Below are positions 24,552-36,829 of a stretch of 64,000 nucleotides of DNA, piece after piece. Origin of the DNA: Gavia stellata (taxonomy: Eukaryota; Chordata; Aves; Gaviiformes; Gaviidae). The stretch lies in NCBI RefSeq assembly GCF_030936135.1, contig NC_082595.1, forward strand, positions 15,141,930 through 15,205,929. The letters are read 5' to 3'. The position numbers and the translations under genes are program-made. Position 1 is the stretch's first letter. Every line of letters starts with the position of its first letter. The notes beneath the pieces are model-generated. The model searched no databases and had not been told where the DNA came from. It saw only the letters and a list, made by a program, of their open reading frames with translations.

Positions 24552-27008
24552 CTGTTATAAGAAAGAAGAAACAAAAATAAGACACGGGAGCAAAAGCTTG
24601 CATTATTTTCTAAGGGTTGTTTCCAGCTGATTGTTTCTAATTAAGAAGTCATCCTAAGGTAGCTCTAAGGTCCCAAATACTGCTTCATTAAGTTTTTTAA
24701 ACAAAGACCCATCTGTGATAAACAACTGATTTCTTGTATTTTATGAGTCACTTTAAAAGACACTGATTAATGGACTAATAAGTATAGTGAGCTCTGTGGT
24801 ATGAAACTATCACAAGGAGATAGAAGTGTGTAGTAGATCACCTAGTGACTGAAAGATTCTTTAAATTTTCTTGGAGCTAGGGAGAAAAGACTTGAGGTGA
24901 CTCTTACTCGAGCTACATGAATTATACATAAAATTCTATTCCTATACAGATTTGTATACAGGAAGGTGAATACTCAGTCTCCTCACATACTAAAGAGAAA
25001 AGTCAACAACAGACTGTTCGTAGGCTTGCTGTTCATCACACAGTCAACTGCTTCTTTGCACTGACAACGTAAAAAATCACACATGCATGATTACCACCAG
25101 GTAATATCCCAATATATTAAAGTTCACATTCTGCATTTTAAACTCTCTTGTTACTTCTTAGCACTTTCTGCTCCTGCAGAAAACCCTTCTGAGCCATCTC
25201 AACAACTTCCCTTTCAACCTTTTCCTACTGCTGTTTTACCTTTTCCAAGATATAATAGGACTGAGATTTTTCCACACAGAGCACCCCCAAACCAGGATTG
25301 CAACCATTTTCCTATATTTGCCTTTGAGAAATAAAATACAGCCTGAACAAGTTTATAGCTAAAATGCACTGGAAATCAGTCTGTAACTTCACCAGGCTAT
25401 GGAGCAGACCCTAATCGAGTACACAAACTGGCAAGTACAGTAATAGGCTTTGAATGACATCAAATTTTCTACTGAAGGAATGTACCTAATTACTCATGTC
25501 CAAAATGGTTAATCCTTTGGTAACATTACACTGTGCAGTGGCACTTCAATGAAAAAAAAACCTACTAAACAGCCATTCAGGGCAACGAGCACAAGAAGAT
25601 TCAGAGGAATGATAGGAGTCTTTTTAAATGTTTGCAAACCTGTTTGTTTCCCCCATCCTGGCAGATTCATGACAGTTACCTGATTAGCTGTTCAACTTTA
25701 ATGTTGAAAAGACGATTTCTTGCAAGAATGCCTTGCAAGACCTTGGCTAGAAAAAGATTTTAAAAATAATATAATATTATATTCTTTCCCTTCCTCAAAT
25801 AATTCTTCCCATTTTCCTTTGTACTAAAATCATTCAGGAAAAATAAACAACATAGAATTTCAATTCGATTTAAGAGGATACACAGGAAAGCTACTCTTTG
25901 TCTTTAACTCCCTAATGTCACATCTCTACAGTTGGGAGCAACAACGGAATTGAATCTTCAACCAAGATTACTTTTTAAATCAGGGTAGAGTACAAACCAG
26001 TCAATCTGTGTGAGCTCTGTTAGACGTGACGCATTTCCTCACTGACAGTCACTAGCAGCGTTGCTAAGACAATGAATTACAGCTATACAAGGCTACTAGG
26101 CTGCCTGCTCCAGTCACAGAGTCTGTCTACAGTAATACTGAAGGTACTGGATCAGCGGAATATGAATAATTCCACTAAAGATTCTCTTTTGCTTTTATAT
26201 CTTCATATGTTAACAGTCTATCCTACTGTAATTTAGATGAGACCACCAGAACAAATGGAGACATAGAAAATACCCATTTTCAAGATCACTACTGGGAAAT
26301 AGTTATAAAATCTGCAAGGAAGCTACTAATGAACCCAAAAAAGGGGGACAGAAATGTTATTTTTTTTAAGCGTAAGTTTATTATTTGTTATTACAAGTGT
26401 GCATCTTTGCTGCCTACCTTTATCTCTTGCTGTTCTAAGAGAATCCAGCTGTAAGTTTCATTAAACAACAGCATCTCCAGATGTTTTACTTCATTGCTTA
26501 CCTCATCTTTCTTCCCCTCCACTTCAAACTGTTCAGCACTACTGCAAAGTTTTAACCAAGGCAGGTCATGAGCCATGTGCTCCAATTACACTTGTCTCCA
26601 GGAACTAGTGCAATAAAAGAGCAGAGCTACACACTACTACACTACTGCTCCACAGACCTTTATTACTACTGTTTCAGCTTGGTCTCAGCATGCCCCTCTG
26701 TGATGGAGAGCCAACACAGATTTAATCAGTATAGAGTCAACATATTGAAACTATTTAATTTGTTAACAGCCATACAACTCCCCTTCCTACAGCTGAAAAT
26801 GCCATGATTTAAGACAGGATTCACACTCCTTACCTACTGAGCTGGAAAGAAACATCTGACTATGATATAGCCTTTACCTTGTCTGAGAAAAGAAATGGAG
26901 TTACATGTCCATGAAAATCCACTACTGACTTTAGAAGAAAAAGTGCTGTTTAAAACTGGTATGCAGAACAAGCAAACTGAGATTACAACCCTCAAAACAA
27001 AGGTTTAC
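24552..27008 (-). other. SRBD1 intron between the S1 exon and the preceding exon
   Basis: About 2.5 kb of AT-rich intron with a G/GTAAAC donor and a TTATAACAG acceptor. Open frames here have stops on all sides and no family resemblance. A short AT palindrome lies at 25768-25783. Nothing else was recognised. Confidence 0.85.
25768..25783. repeat. AT-only 16-bp palindrome
   Basis: AATATAATATTATATT equals its own reverse complement. It lies in an SRBD1 intron and is expected from AT richness. Confidence 0.7.
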
Positions 27009-27193
27009 CTGTTCGGATATCAAAGCCTTCAGGCTGAGTCAGACCATCAATGATCAGCTGCAGTGTGTGCACTGTTGTATTCAGCCTTTTGGCTGTGGCT
27101 TCCAGTCCTTCCTTTTGAATTACTGCATTTACTTTTTGCTGCATATCTGATTTTCCTATGTCATTTGCATTTCCTCCAATGAAAGATAAAAAC
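27009..27193 (-). CDS. SRBD1: SRBD1 coding exon: helical segment before the S1 domain
   Basis: This 185-nt exon begins after a TTTGAACTTCCCAG acceptor and ends at a G/GTAAAC donor in phase 1. It reads [20 protein letters not shown], then [20 protein letters not shown], then [20 protein letters not shown]. In Tex proteins this part supports the S1 module and carries a HhH-like hairpin (the bacterial equivalent often includes a GxPTLxDIxxEL-type helix). The first bases finish the split arginine codon from 38683-38835, and the terminal G starts the aspartate codon completed at 24551. It is intact, with only conservative differences from the human protein as I recall it. Confidence 0.93.
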
Positions 27194-27903
27194 CTGGGAA
27201 GTTCAAACAAAGATACAGAGGGAGATTTGTAACATCCTTCAGTGGGAACTGAGCCTTTGCTATACTTAGGGGTTTTAATTACTCTTGCATTCATGCATGA
27301 ACAAAACTTCTGATAAAAAAAATATGAACAGTTTCCCAAGTTCATATCCTCTCAACTCACCACTGATCTGAGACAAACATGGAGATTTTGAGTCTATCTG
27401 TATACATGTATCTCCTGGAATAGCTACAAAATTAGATGCAAAATTTCAACATTTAAATCACTTCTCAGATCAATGATTTCTGTCATGCTAAACCAAATCT
27501 GATTATGACTGAAAGATTTATCTTACCATGAAAGTTCCCTAAAAATGACTTCTATAATAGTGTAATTTTTATTGTCACTCTTATTCAAATTAAAATGAAT
27601 GGCAATTTATTAAAACAACAATTAACATTTAAAATATCAAATCAATACAAATAATCTTTAACCAAAATTAAGAATAAGAAAAACTTTACATAAAATACTT
27701 CTCTTTTCTATGAACTTTGTGGTTAAGAACAATTAGTTTTTCAGAAACTAAGGAATGATCAAGTCAAAGTAGTCATACAACACAAACACCCTTTTCCTTC
27801 CCTATTGTCACATATATACACACATTGCAGATTGAGACAAAATTGGACTAACATCTAAAAAGGCTGAAAAGAAATACTTTAAAATAGATGTCTTGATCTG
27901 GGA

Positions 27904-27920
27904 TTTTTTTTTTTTTTTTT
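27904..27920 (+). repeat. Poly-T run
   Basis: A run of 17 T inside the large SRBD1 intron, followed closely by a C-rich stretch (CCACCCCCACCCCC). Confidence 0.9.
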
Positions 27921-28636
27921 AAGTAAATACCACCCCCACCCCCAATACCCTTACTGAGGTTTTTAGTTCAGTAATGTTGGCACATATGCTGAGAGGCACA
28001 GAGAATAGATAACAAAAATTCACATGCAGTAGTGATACCTTAGACTATGCTTATTCATCACTGAATAAATGTCCTTATTTTACTGAAGGATTTAAAAATG
28101 CAAACCAAGTCTTTAATTACATAAACCAATGAAAATGAGGATGCAGCTCACAGAAGCTGAGCCACATTGTACTAAATAAAGCAATTTGTCCTTTTCTCAG
28201 TAGGCATGTCACTTATTTGTCCTGCATCTCACCATGAATAAAGCAGAGTGGAAGAAACTTATCATGTCCCTTATTGTTGGAGGGAGGCACATGGCTTTTT
28301 GCGTGTTCTTCACCACAGCAGACATGTATTGTCCCTGTCCTCCAGAGTCCAAGTAAATGTTCCTTCCAAAATCCTAAAAAAAAAATCCCTCCTTCCTGTC
28401 CTTATTCTACTTCACAACAGGTGTAAACTACAAGCCGCAAAAGAAGTGTCGACCAGCAGGTTCATGCCCTGCACTTGGGAACGGTGGGAGACATTCCAGC
28501 TCCGTAAGAAAGCAAAAGCCCCCAATACTCATCCTCCTTTCCCCACTCAAAAGTACATGCTGTGCTTTTATCAAAACTTGAGGGTAGTATTCCGTTTTGT
28601 AGGAGACACAGTGGGGGTTTCTTTGTTTTGTTGTGG

Positions 28637-28651
28637 TTTTTTTTTTTTTTT
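28637..28651 (+). repeat. Poly-T run
   Basis: A run of 15 T after a T/G-rich segment (TTTGTTTTGTTGTGG). It is A-rich on the SRBD1 sense strand. Confidence 0.85.
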
Positions 28652-30034
28652 ACCTGAGGAACCCAACTGACATTATTTCAGGTGGTGAGTGATAAAAAGT
28701 TCTATGCACTCAAATAAAGAAATAAATTTCTTTTTGAGAAAATATAAATTGAAGGAACATAATTAAAGCAATATCCAACTTTCTGTAAATCACAAAATTC
28801 ATCTTTGAGCACAAGGGCAAATCTTCACTTCAAAATATCCACTAATTTTGCCAAAACGAGGACATCCGTTGAAATTGGCTGTCAGGACTTCCACTTTTTT
28901 ACTGAATTCAAGTGCAAGCATGGTGATTTAAGTGTACTATTAGCTCAAACATATATTTGCACTTAATAGTGATAGATGTAATTTTCTTAACGCATACAGA
29001 TGACGGTGTTCTCGGTACTTACTATATTTTGTTTTGATTGATCGCATTTCAACTTTTCACTTAACTTTTTAAAGTAGTTCGAGGTGGTTGGGAAACAAAG
29101 TAAATATCAAAACAGATGCAAAATTGGTTATAATATTAAATACAAATTTTTATTTTCCATAAACTAACAACAAAACACTACTACGACTCAAATATTTTGC
29201 CTAATAAGAGCCTACATACGAAAAATATCAGACCTACGAAACAATCTTCTGTTAGTCTCTAAAAAGCACTAAAAAAGGTTGCAATGATAATACTGAAAAT
29301 GCGCATAGGTCCAGGCGAAGCGCTCTTCACACGAGTCCTTGGGGCTGCTGGCTGCTAACATTGATGGATGGACAATGCCCCACCAGAGTACTAGTGACAG
29401 GCGGCAGCTGCCCCAGCTTTGACTGACGTGCCAGATGTAACATGACAAACCCGACCAGCCTCATGACTCAATCTTCTAAATAATGTATGCTTTACCGCCT
29501 GCCCCTATAAACAAGTTTGCTGACATTCACGTACTTGGCTTTATTTCACTTCAAATGGAAATTCAGCTCGAGTACCCCCAAGTATTTTTTCACCATTAGG
29601 ATTTTGCAGAAGCGCATTCACTTTGTAAATTGATAATAGGGTGGGTTTCGCTGCTAATAACTGCAACCACATAGAACAGCCACCGATGTATAAAAAAACC
29701 CCATTATGTACAAAACTGTCGAACATGTGGATAATGCCATCAGAATGCATGGCGCTACGTGCAGGCTGCTGGAAAGAAAACCAGCCTTGAAACGGGACAC
29801 AACCCAGGTGTCTGAGCCCTCAATTACCATTCATGAAAGTTATTTCGCCCCCTGCTCCTTCTTCTGCCTCCTCCTCCACCCTCCGGAAATCCCAATGAAA
29901 GTATTTATCTGATATTAAAAAGGATTCCTCATCTAGGCAAGGGTGGTAGGTCTGGGCCCTACGTTACCACTTACAGTTGTTTAAATAACTTATTAACATG
30001 GTTACCACTCAGAATAAAACTTTGGCTCCACCTG

Positions 30035-30125
30035 AAAATGGTGCTTAAACATGTGCCCAAGTCTAAGTACATGAGAAGTCCCACAGACCTCAGCAGAATT
30101 ATTAATGTTCTAAAAATCAGGCATT
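30035..30125. repeat. Ancient dispersed repeat copy (same type as the one at 11540)
   Basis: GTGCTTAAACATGTGCCCAA, GTCTAAGTACATGAGAAGTC and CCACAGACCTCAGCAGAATT resemble the part of that repeat family with a latent tgcttaaa, acgtgcttaag and gagtagtcccattgacttcaatgg order. The copy is heavily decayed. Confidence 0.35.
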
Positions 30126-31599
30126 TGGTTAAGAATATTTCAGAATTACAAGGTATATTACAGCCAGAACAGAGCCCTGTAACAAGGCCCAGCGTGCACA
30201 TACACACAAAAGAAATAGTATTTAACAGAAACAATATATTTCCATTTTGGAAATTCTCACCTTCTTCGGTTAGGTTTTGGTAAAACCTATGTATTAAAAT
30301 ATTTCCAAATAAAAGCAATTTCTTAGTGATTACAGATGCAGTTTTTAAAAATACTGTTGAATCTAGTCATATGTAATGTATCATTTTCACTCAAATGAAC
30401 ATAGCCGGAGGGCATTTAGAATAAAAAGAAAATCAATATAAAGCACAAATCTCTGACTGAACAGTGGCACATTCTATTGATCATTTCTATTTTTAAATGT
30501 CATTGCTAAGAAGAAAGTTAAATGTTTCCTTATTAAAAAAGCAACCCAACAACTTCCTTCGAGAATTATTTCAAGGTCAGAAAAAAAGGATATAGTCAGT
30601 AATAAGACTGGGATATGGCTAAGGGGGCAGGGGGAAGTAGATTTCCCTTAATTTACATATTTTCATCGTCGTAATGTTAACCTATCTCACTACAATCTTT
30701 GAAATACCTCACTTATCCAATTTGTAAATGACAGTTCCAGCTGCACAACATAAAAACATGAATGATCTGTGCAAAAATGAAAGCCCTTCAAGTATTTTCC
30801 TGGCTACATATGTGAACTAAATAACATGCTGCAGTAGTTCAAGTGCTATGTTTATCTACTGGAAAGATAAAACTTCAAGAAAAGTTAACAAGAAATGGAA
30901 ATGGGAAAGACGAGATGTTTTTTCTGAAGTGAGGTCATTCTTATAAGATATACTATCCTTATTTCCTCAAATGTTGAGTGTCTGAGCAAATGGCAAACTT
31001 TCTGGTCAAGGCACATCAACTCAGATAAAAGCTGCCAGAGTCCTAGGAGAGTCAGAACAGAGTGAAATTTAGCTGGTTTAGAGACTTTGAGTTTTATGGT
31101 TTTGAGATTGAGAGGATACTCAGAAATCTCTGCAACCACCTTAGTTTTAAAAGCAATCTTTGCAGTCTTACAGGACCTGCAGAGAATGGTCATGGCTAAA
31201 TCACTGATGTTTTTATTTAATACATAATTTCATCCATCTTAACCAGATAAAGAAAGAAAAGTAGCATAAATGTAACAAATAAGCACATCATGTTCACTTA
31301 ACATACACATCTGCACAAAATTATAGCACAGCCCTTGCAATGCTTAAAAGATAATGCAGATTTCAGTGGAATGCAAAAAACAGTTAGAAAAGAGTAAAAC
31401 TCTTACCAAGGGAAGCCTTCAGTAAATTTTTATGAAGTTACTTTAAACCCCCCAAAAAGCTTCTTATAATGTGCGGGAGTTCTAAAGCTTTGCAAGGGTT
31501 TTAGTCACAGTCATTTCTGTTTTATGTAATCATTTCCAGCAACACGACTTAAGAGCTGGGACTAGTGGATTCATTACATTAAAGCAACATGATACGCCA

Positions 31600-31760
31600 T
31601 TACATCTTGTCACAGTGCACACATTAATTAATGGTAATGCAACATAATCACTCTGAAAACAAAACAACTTTGCATTAGCATGCACTTTGTTAGGTAAAAT
31701 GTATATTCATGATGGTAGCAAACTTAATTATGCAGACATTTATGTTTTAGTAATGTTTTG
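31600..31760. promoter_or_regulatory. Candidate intronic regulatory element
   Basis: ACATTAATTAATGG (with TTAATTAA at 31624-31631) is followed by CTTTGCATTAGCATGC (31668-31683), which holds an octamer-like TTTGCAT, and then by AACTTAATTATGC. The clustering of POU/homeodomain-type motifs in a large intron suggests an enhancer. No test was possible. Confidence 0.25.
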
Positions 31761-32828
31761 AAATGCAAAGCATTATTTGTATAATGCAGATGTTGACTGT
31801 TCTTGTTCTCACTAGTGATATGGATCCTCAGTTTTCAACTACTGATGCAGATTATATATCCAACAATATTTGTGCATTACTCTGTAATTAGTTGCTGGAC
31901 ACAGAAATTTAAAAGTTTCAAATATATTTAAAACTACTTACGTGGTTTAGCCAGATAAGGATATTTAACCAATATATTTTTCCTCAAATGCATAAATTAT
32001 TAATATTATAGATTAGCTGACTGCATGCAGAAGACCAGAAAGCACTCAGATAGTTTATGACATTTTGAATGTATAAATCTAAGAAACAATGAGTTTCTAA
32101 ATGAGAAAAGAAATTCAGACACAGTTACACTGCAGCGTAGACACTTTGCTACCATACCATTAGGCACGCTGTTGTTAGCTGTTTTCATGACTACTGATAC
32201 GTCACAAAACCCAAGATACAAAATAGTGAAACATGATTAGTTATCCACAAAGAATTAGTACTACACTTAAAGGTGATCATTCCATAAAAAAGTTCATTTT
32301 TTCTTCATAATTTTTTTTAAATGCAACCAGTAGGGAGTGATGTAAGGTTAAAAAATTTCAACAAATGAAAAAATACCACTTGATTTATGGTAGTATTTAT
32401 AGTGTAACTGGAGGATAATTCTTTGTTATTTCCAAGTTCTTCTAATCATTCTTGTTAACTGTGTATTTTACATCACATAAAACTTGAAAATGTCTTTATT
32501 GGATGGCAATTAGCAGTGAAAGCCTTTTCTGCTCTGCTATTTACTGACAAGATAACTTTCAAAAGACGTCCTCTAAAAATCCAGCTACTAAGTTAATAGT
32601 CAGACCTGTAAATGAACTGGCCTTCTGAAGTGATGAATATGAACTATTATTTATTAGGCTTAATGGCCCTAATTCTGCAAGTGTTCTCCTTAATTAGGGT
32701 TAGCCATTTCCTATTGGAAATAGTCATAAAGATTAATTAATTTATCAAGCCTAACTTTTTTTTGGCTTTTTAAAAAGAAACTTAAGACTTTACTAAAAAG
32801 TATTACCTTACACATTAAATAGCTTGAA

Positions 32829-32860
32829 TACACACACACACATACACGTGTGTGTACATG
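32829..32860 (+). repeat. CA/TG microsatellite with an embedded palindrome
   Basis: A (CA)n run turns into (GT)n through a CACGTG core at 32845-32850, so the tract is an imperfect inverted repeat. It lies within the SRBD1 intron. Confidence 0.8.
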
Positions 32861-35800
32861 CAAGTACACGCTTACTGAAGTGGACAAAAGATGTTTCTGA
32901 TGACTCCGTAGTGAAATTAAGGAAAGGCATCCTACCACAGTAAAAACTCCTAGCCTCTAAAATATTCACATGTATGGTGCATTATTAAATAGAATTTGTT
33001 TTTGTTGCTCAAACACCATACCAAATAGCTATTCTGTCCCTGATTTCTATTCCCTTTAAGCATTGCCTCAGTTGCTCAGTGACAACTAGCGAACCTGGAC
33101 AGAAGCAAGCCAGCCCAGCAGAGCGTTGGAAATACCATCAAAGGACAAGCATGCAATTGCATAAAGGGCAGGAGAGGAAGACGTCTTTCTTTTGGTGGTC
33201 TCTCCCTAATCAACAGTTTTCCTTCTGCATTTTCTTATGTCAGCACTTGCCTTCAAAGCTAGCAAGTGCAGCTTTTCAGCATAACAACTGAGATACTATG
33301 GATCAGCTGCTACATCCACCCATGTAAAGTGTAGCAGAAACACCAGAGATACTTGAAAAATGATCAATCCACCTACAATGGAATATGAAATGTTATCAAC
33401 ATAAATGCTTTGCTGAAATAACCAAATCCAAATGTTTTACTTTGGTGAAGAATAAGCATTGAATGAGTGCTTTGCTGAATCCTCTTGGGATTTTGAAGTC
33501 CTTCTGGGGATATCAAGCAGCATTATCAATATACAGCAAAGGGCAAGACATGAATCTTCACTGCAAGTTACCCTGCTATATGTCAAAAACTTCTCTTAAG
33601 GGATAACCAACCACAATGAGCTGTACTATCCTCTACCAGGCAAGGTTCTAAACCTGAGCAATTAGCCAGGGAAGATCCTCACCTGCATTATGCTAAATCA
33701 CAACTTTAGAACTTTATAAATATTGGTAAAATGTTTCCAAGTCAGACTGAAATAGAACCTGTCTGCCAGGCGCTGCAATCGGTGAGCAGCAAGTACATAT
33801 TCTGAGTCCCAACCTTTAGCAAAGACCATTTTTATGAGATTTAAATAAAAATCAGTAAATGTTAAGATTCAGTCATATGAAACCAACTGCACCCAGCAGA
33901 CTGATACAACAAAGAAAAAACGTTGTGTTTTCTTTCCAGTACTTCGGTTTATAAGCATAACCTGGCTGTAACTTCTTGGGACTTCCCAAATGTTTCCTTG
34001 GTTTTCCTAACAGTTCTTTTACAATATGCACCAAGAAATTGGATACGCTCTACATGTTGTATTAATTGTCTGCAGAAGATTCTGCCACTATAAACTGGTT
34101 TTCACATATAGACTTTTCAAAAACTGAAAAAACAGCTCTGCTTTGCAGGAAAATACGCTGCCTACAAAGTTTTTTTTGTTTATTTAACTTTCAGAAAACT
34201 CTGATTCACAGTATTTAGAGGTGTTCATAAGCTTGATCACTGCACATGACAAAACCAAGCTTTGACAGTGTGGAAACAATGAACAAAAATGTTTTGGTCA
34301 TCTGCAGAGTGTGCTAAATCACCAGTAGGATGTTTTCCAATTATTTTACAGAAATGGTACAGATTTTAAGTTAAGATGTTTAAATGCCATAAATCAATCA
34401 TACCAGCACCATTTGTGCCACTGTAGTAAAGATTACATCAGTGTTTCCATTATAAAAACCCTATTTTTCAGGGGTTTCTAATTCAGCCATAAAAATTGGC
34501 TCGAGCCTAAAGCTTGGCAACCAAAGTCACCACTTGGGAGCAATTCTTTTAACCAATTCTTTTTTTTTTTTAATGGATTGGCCTTTCAAGCTACAAAATA
34601 GTTCAGAAAAAGAAAATTAGTGGTTTCAAATTTTGGTGAACTTCTATCCCTCAAAAACATTGTTTTAAAAACTGATAATTTTGTATGTCATAAATCTGTA
34701 ATGTGGGCTACTGCTTTTGGGTAATTTGGATAGAAGCAGTGGATAAAAAACACCAACTTATTTTGTTTAAAAATAAATGTAATTTCCCAGGAAAACTTTT
34801 AATCCAATAAAATTTTCACAAACTACTTTCTCATGGCAAGGTGTGCTAGACATTGCATGAGGAAGCCTTTATGACTCATTTATACAGCATCTATTCCATG
34901 CATTTTAATTTCTGTGGTAAGAGGTATGTAATACTGTATTTTGATGCCTTGAATCAAATCTGCCTATCTTCAAGACAACAGTTCTGCCCTTTGGTTCCAC
35001 AGATCCACCTGTGAGCTTGGCGTGGTCCCTGACAAAGTTCTGTGTAAGCACAGAAAAAGAAGAAAGAAATACTTTGAAAGCAGTAAAGCAACAGAACTCC
35101 TTTAAAATGTATTTTGTTTAAAAATATATGTATAAAATGCTGATTCTAACCCATTTCTAACAGTCTCAATTTTTCTCATGCACATTAATTTAAATTATAA
35201 GAATTATCAATTAGGTTTTAAACCTAGTTTAGTTCTAACAAATCCTTCAGTAAGACACCTAAAATCAACAACATGATTTGATCTTCAGGCTCTCAGCAGC
35301 TTTCTCATTAACATAGGCTCAGAGAAAGAGAATTACAAGCCCAGTCCCATCCACTGCCCATCAAAGTCAGCAAAACTCATCAACAGCCCCAATGAGCTTT
35401 GGACTGAATCCTCCATGCAGTCTGAATTCCTAGTAGAATTTTTTCTTAATTCACATTTAGGCAGCAAATTGGTTTGGAAAGCTGTTTCCATAAGTTCTGA
35501 GAAGCTTAACAGCTCATACGCTTTTTTTGAAAAGTCATTTTAAAATATATAATCATTGCTAAATTATAGCATTAGTTGCTTGAGGGGAGGATGTCTGGTT
35601 TATATTTAGCTTTTATGTCATCACTGCCAATTTTTAATACCACACTTCTTGGCTTTTGTCAGTTTGCTGCAGAGCTGTATTTTCTTTTCTTCAAACAGCT
35701 ATTTGCAATGAAAAAACAGTAGAGATATTTACCCCCTTCCCCACACCATTTTGTGATATCAAACTAATGCATGCTAATACAATCTATACCATAAAAGTTA

Positions 35801-36084
35801 TCACCTTCATATTTAATGAGCTTTCAAGGAAATATCTTTTGATTGCAAGAAAAAGAAAAATACTGCTGAACATAGAATACATTCATAGAAAGCACAGAAG
35901 GTACTTCGAGACTTCTTTTTTCCACATCAAACTGTGTGTACAGATACTCATAAATGTGAGAAGTAAGACAACAGAGAAAAAGCCCAAAGAAAACAGAAAA
36001 GACTGATTCAGTTAGTTACAGAAACAGATGCTGCACTTACTAGTTTTGGTGTTCCATTAGCAGATATTGTTACTGTGTGTTTAC

Positions 36085-36101
36085 TTTTTTTTTTTTTTTT
36101 T
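36085..36101 (+). repeat. Poly-T run
   Basis: A run of 17 T about 560 bases from the exon-like segment at 36665-36829. It is A-rich on the minus (sense) strand. Confidence 0.88.
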
Positions 36102-36664
36102 ACACCAACTGATATTCTTTTGCATGAAAAACCCTGTATGGTACAATACCTACAAAACGCACTCGGATCTAAATACTTCACCTAAAAATTCAGTCTAGGA
36201 AGGCAAAGCGTATGGCAAGAAACAAAGAAGAGACAATGGCACAGCTGGAAACTTACTTTAAAGTAACTGCATTAGCCAAAGAGAAATAACATGATAGGTA
36301 GCACTGGTCTGTAGCCACATCATACTTCTGCAATGGCTTTGCAGCTCTTGAAGTCCCAACAAGCTTGACCCTGAACATATTTTAAGTATCAGCAAGGTAC
36401 CTTCTAAGCAGTGTTGGCTGTGCAATAGGTGGCAGCCTCCTCTCCGAATCATGCATAAGCGTGTGACTCAAACCACTATCTTTTGGTTGAGATGTAAAAC
36501 TTGTGCTCATTTGTTTTTTTTTTTTAAAAAGAGTGCTAAGCCTGGGTTCCCAGCCAAATTCCAAATCACAATTACATGATTTGTGATAGCTACTAAAATT
36601 GTCTCCAGAATTTCAGCTGTATGTAAATATCTGAGCTACCCTATGCAGTAATAATCCCACTCAC

Positions 36665-36829
36665 CACTTCCAATATAAAAGTAATCTGTGCTGCTCTGGA
36701 AACAAAGTCACCATTCTTTATTTTCTGACCAACCTTTGTGATGGTATTGTATGTAGATAAATTCCTGTAGTATTCCACCATTAACTTGCTATACTTCTCT
36801 GCTCCCTGAAGCAATCTTTCCACATCAGC
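36665..36829 (-). other. Exon-like segment of unknown origin inside the SRBD1 intron
   Basis: On the minus strand a 165-nt stretch is open for 55 codons and ends at a strong donor (GAAGTG/GTGAGT). It begins after a weak acceptor (TTGCTTAAAG). The open frame starts ADVERLLQGAEKYSKLMVEY, continues YRNLSTYNTITKVGQKIKNG, and ends DFVSRAAQITFILEV. It looks protein-like but matches no family I recognise. It cannot be an in-frame SRBD1 exon: the surrounding intron is phase 2, and entering in that phase reaches a TAA at 36781-36783 after about 15 codons. It could be a poison exon, an exon of a nested gene, a decayed pseudogene or chance. An open run of this length is not rare in non-coding DNA. Confidence 0.25.

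Noticed and set aside
28248..28670. 140-codon plus-strand open frame in the large SRBD1 intron
   Set aside because: The sequence is compositionally odd (runs of lysine and phenylalanine from poly-A and poly-T tracts), has no family resemblance and lies across homopolymers.
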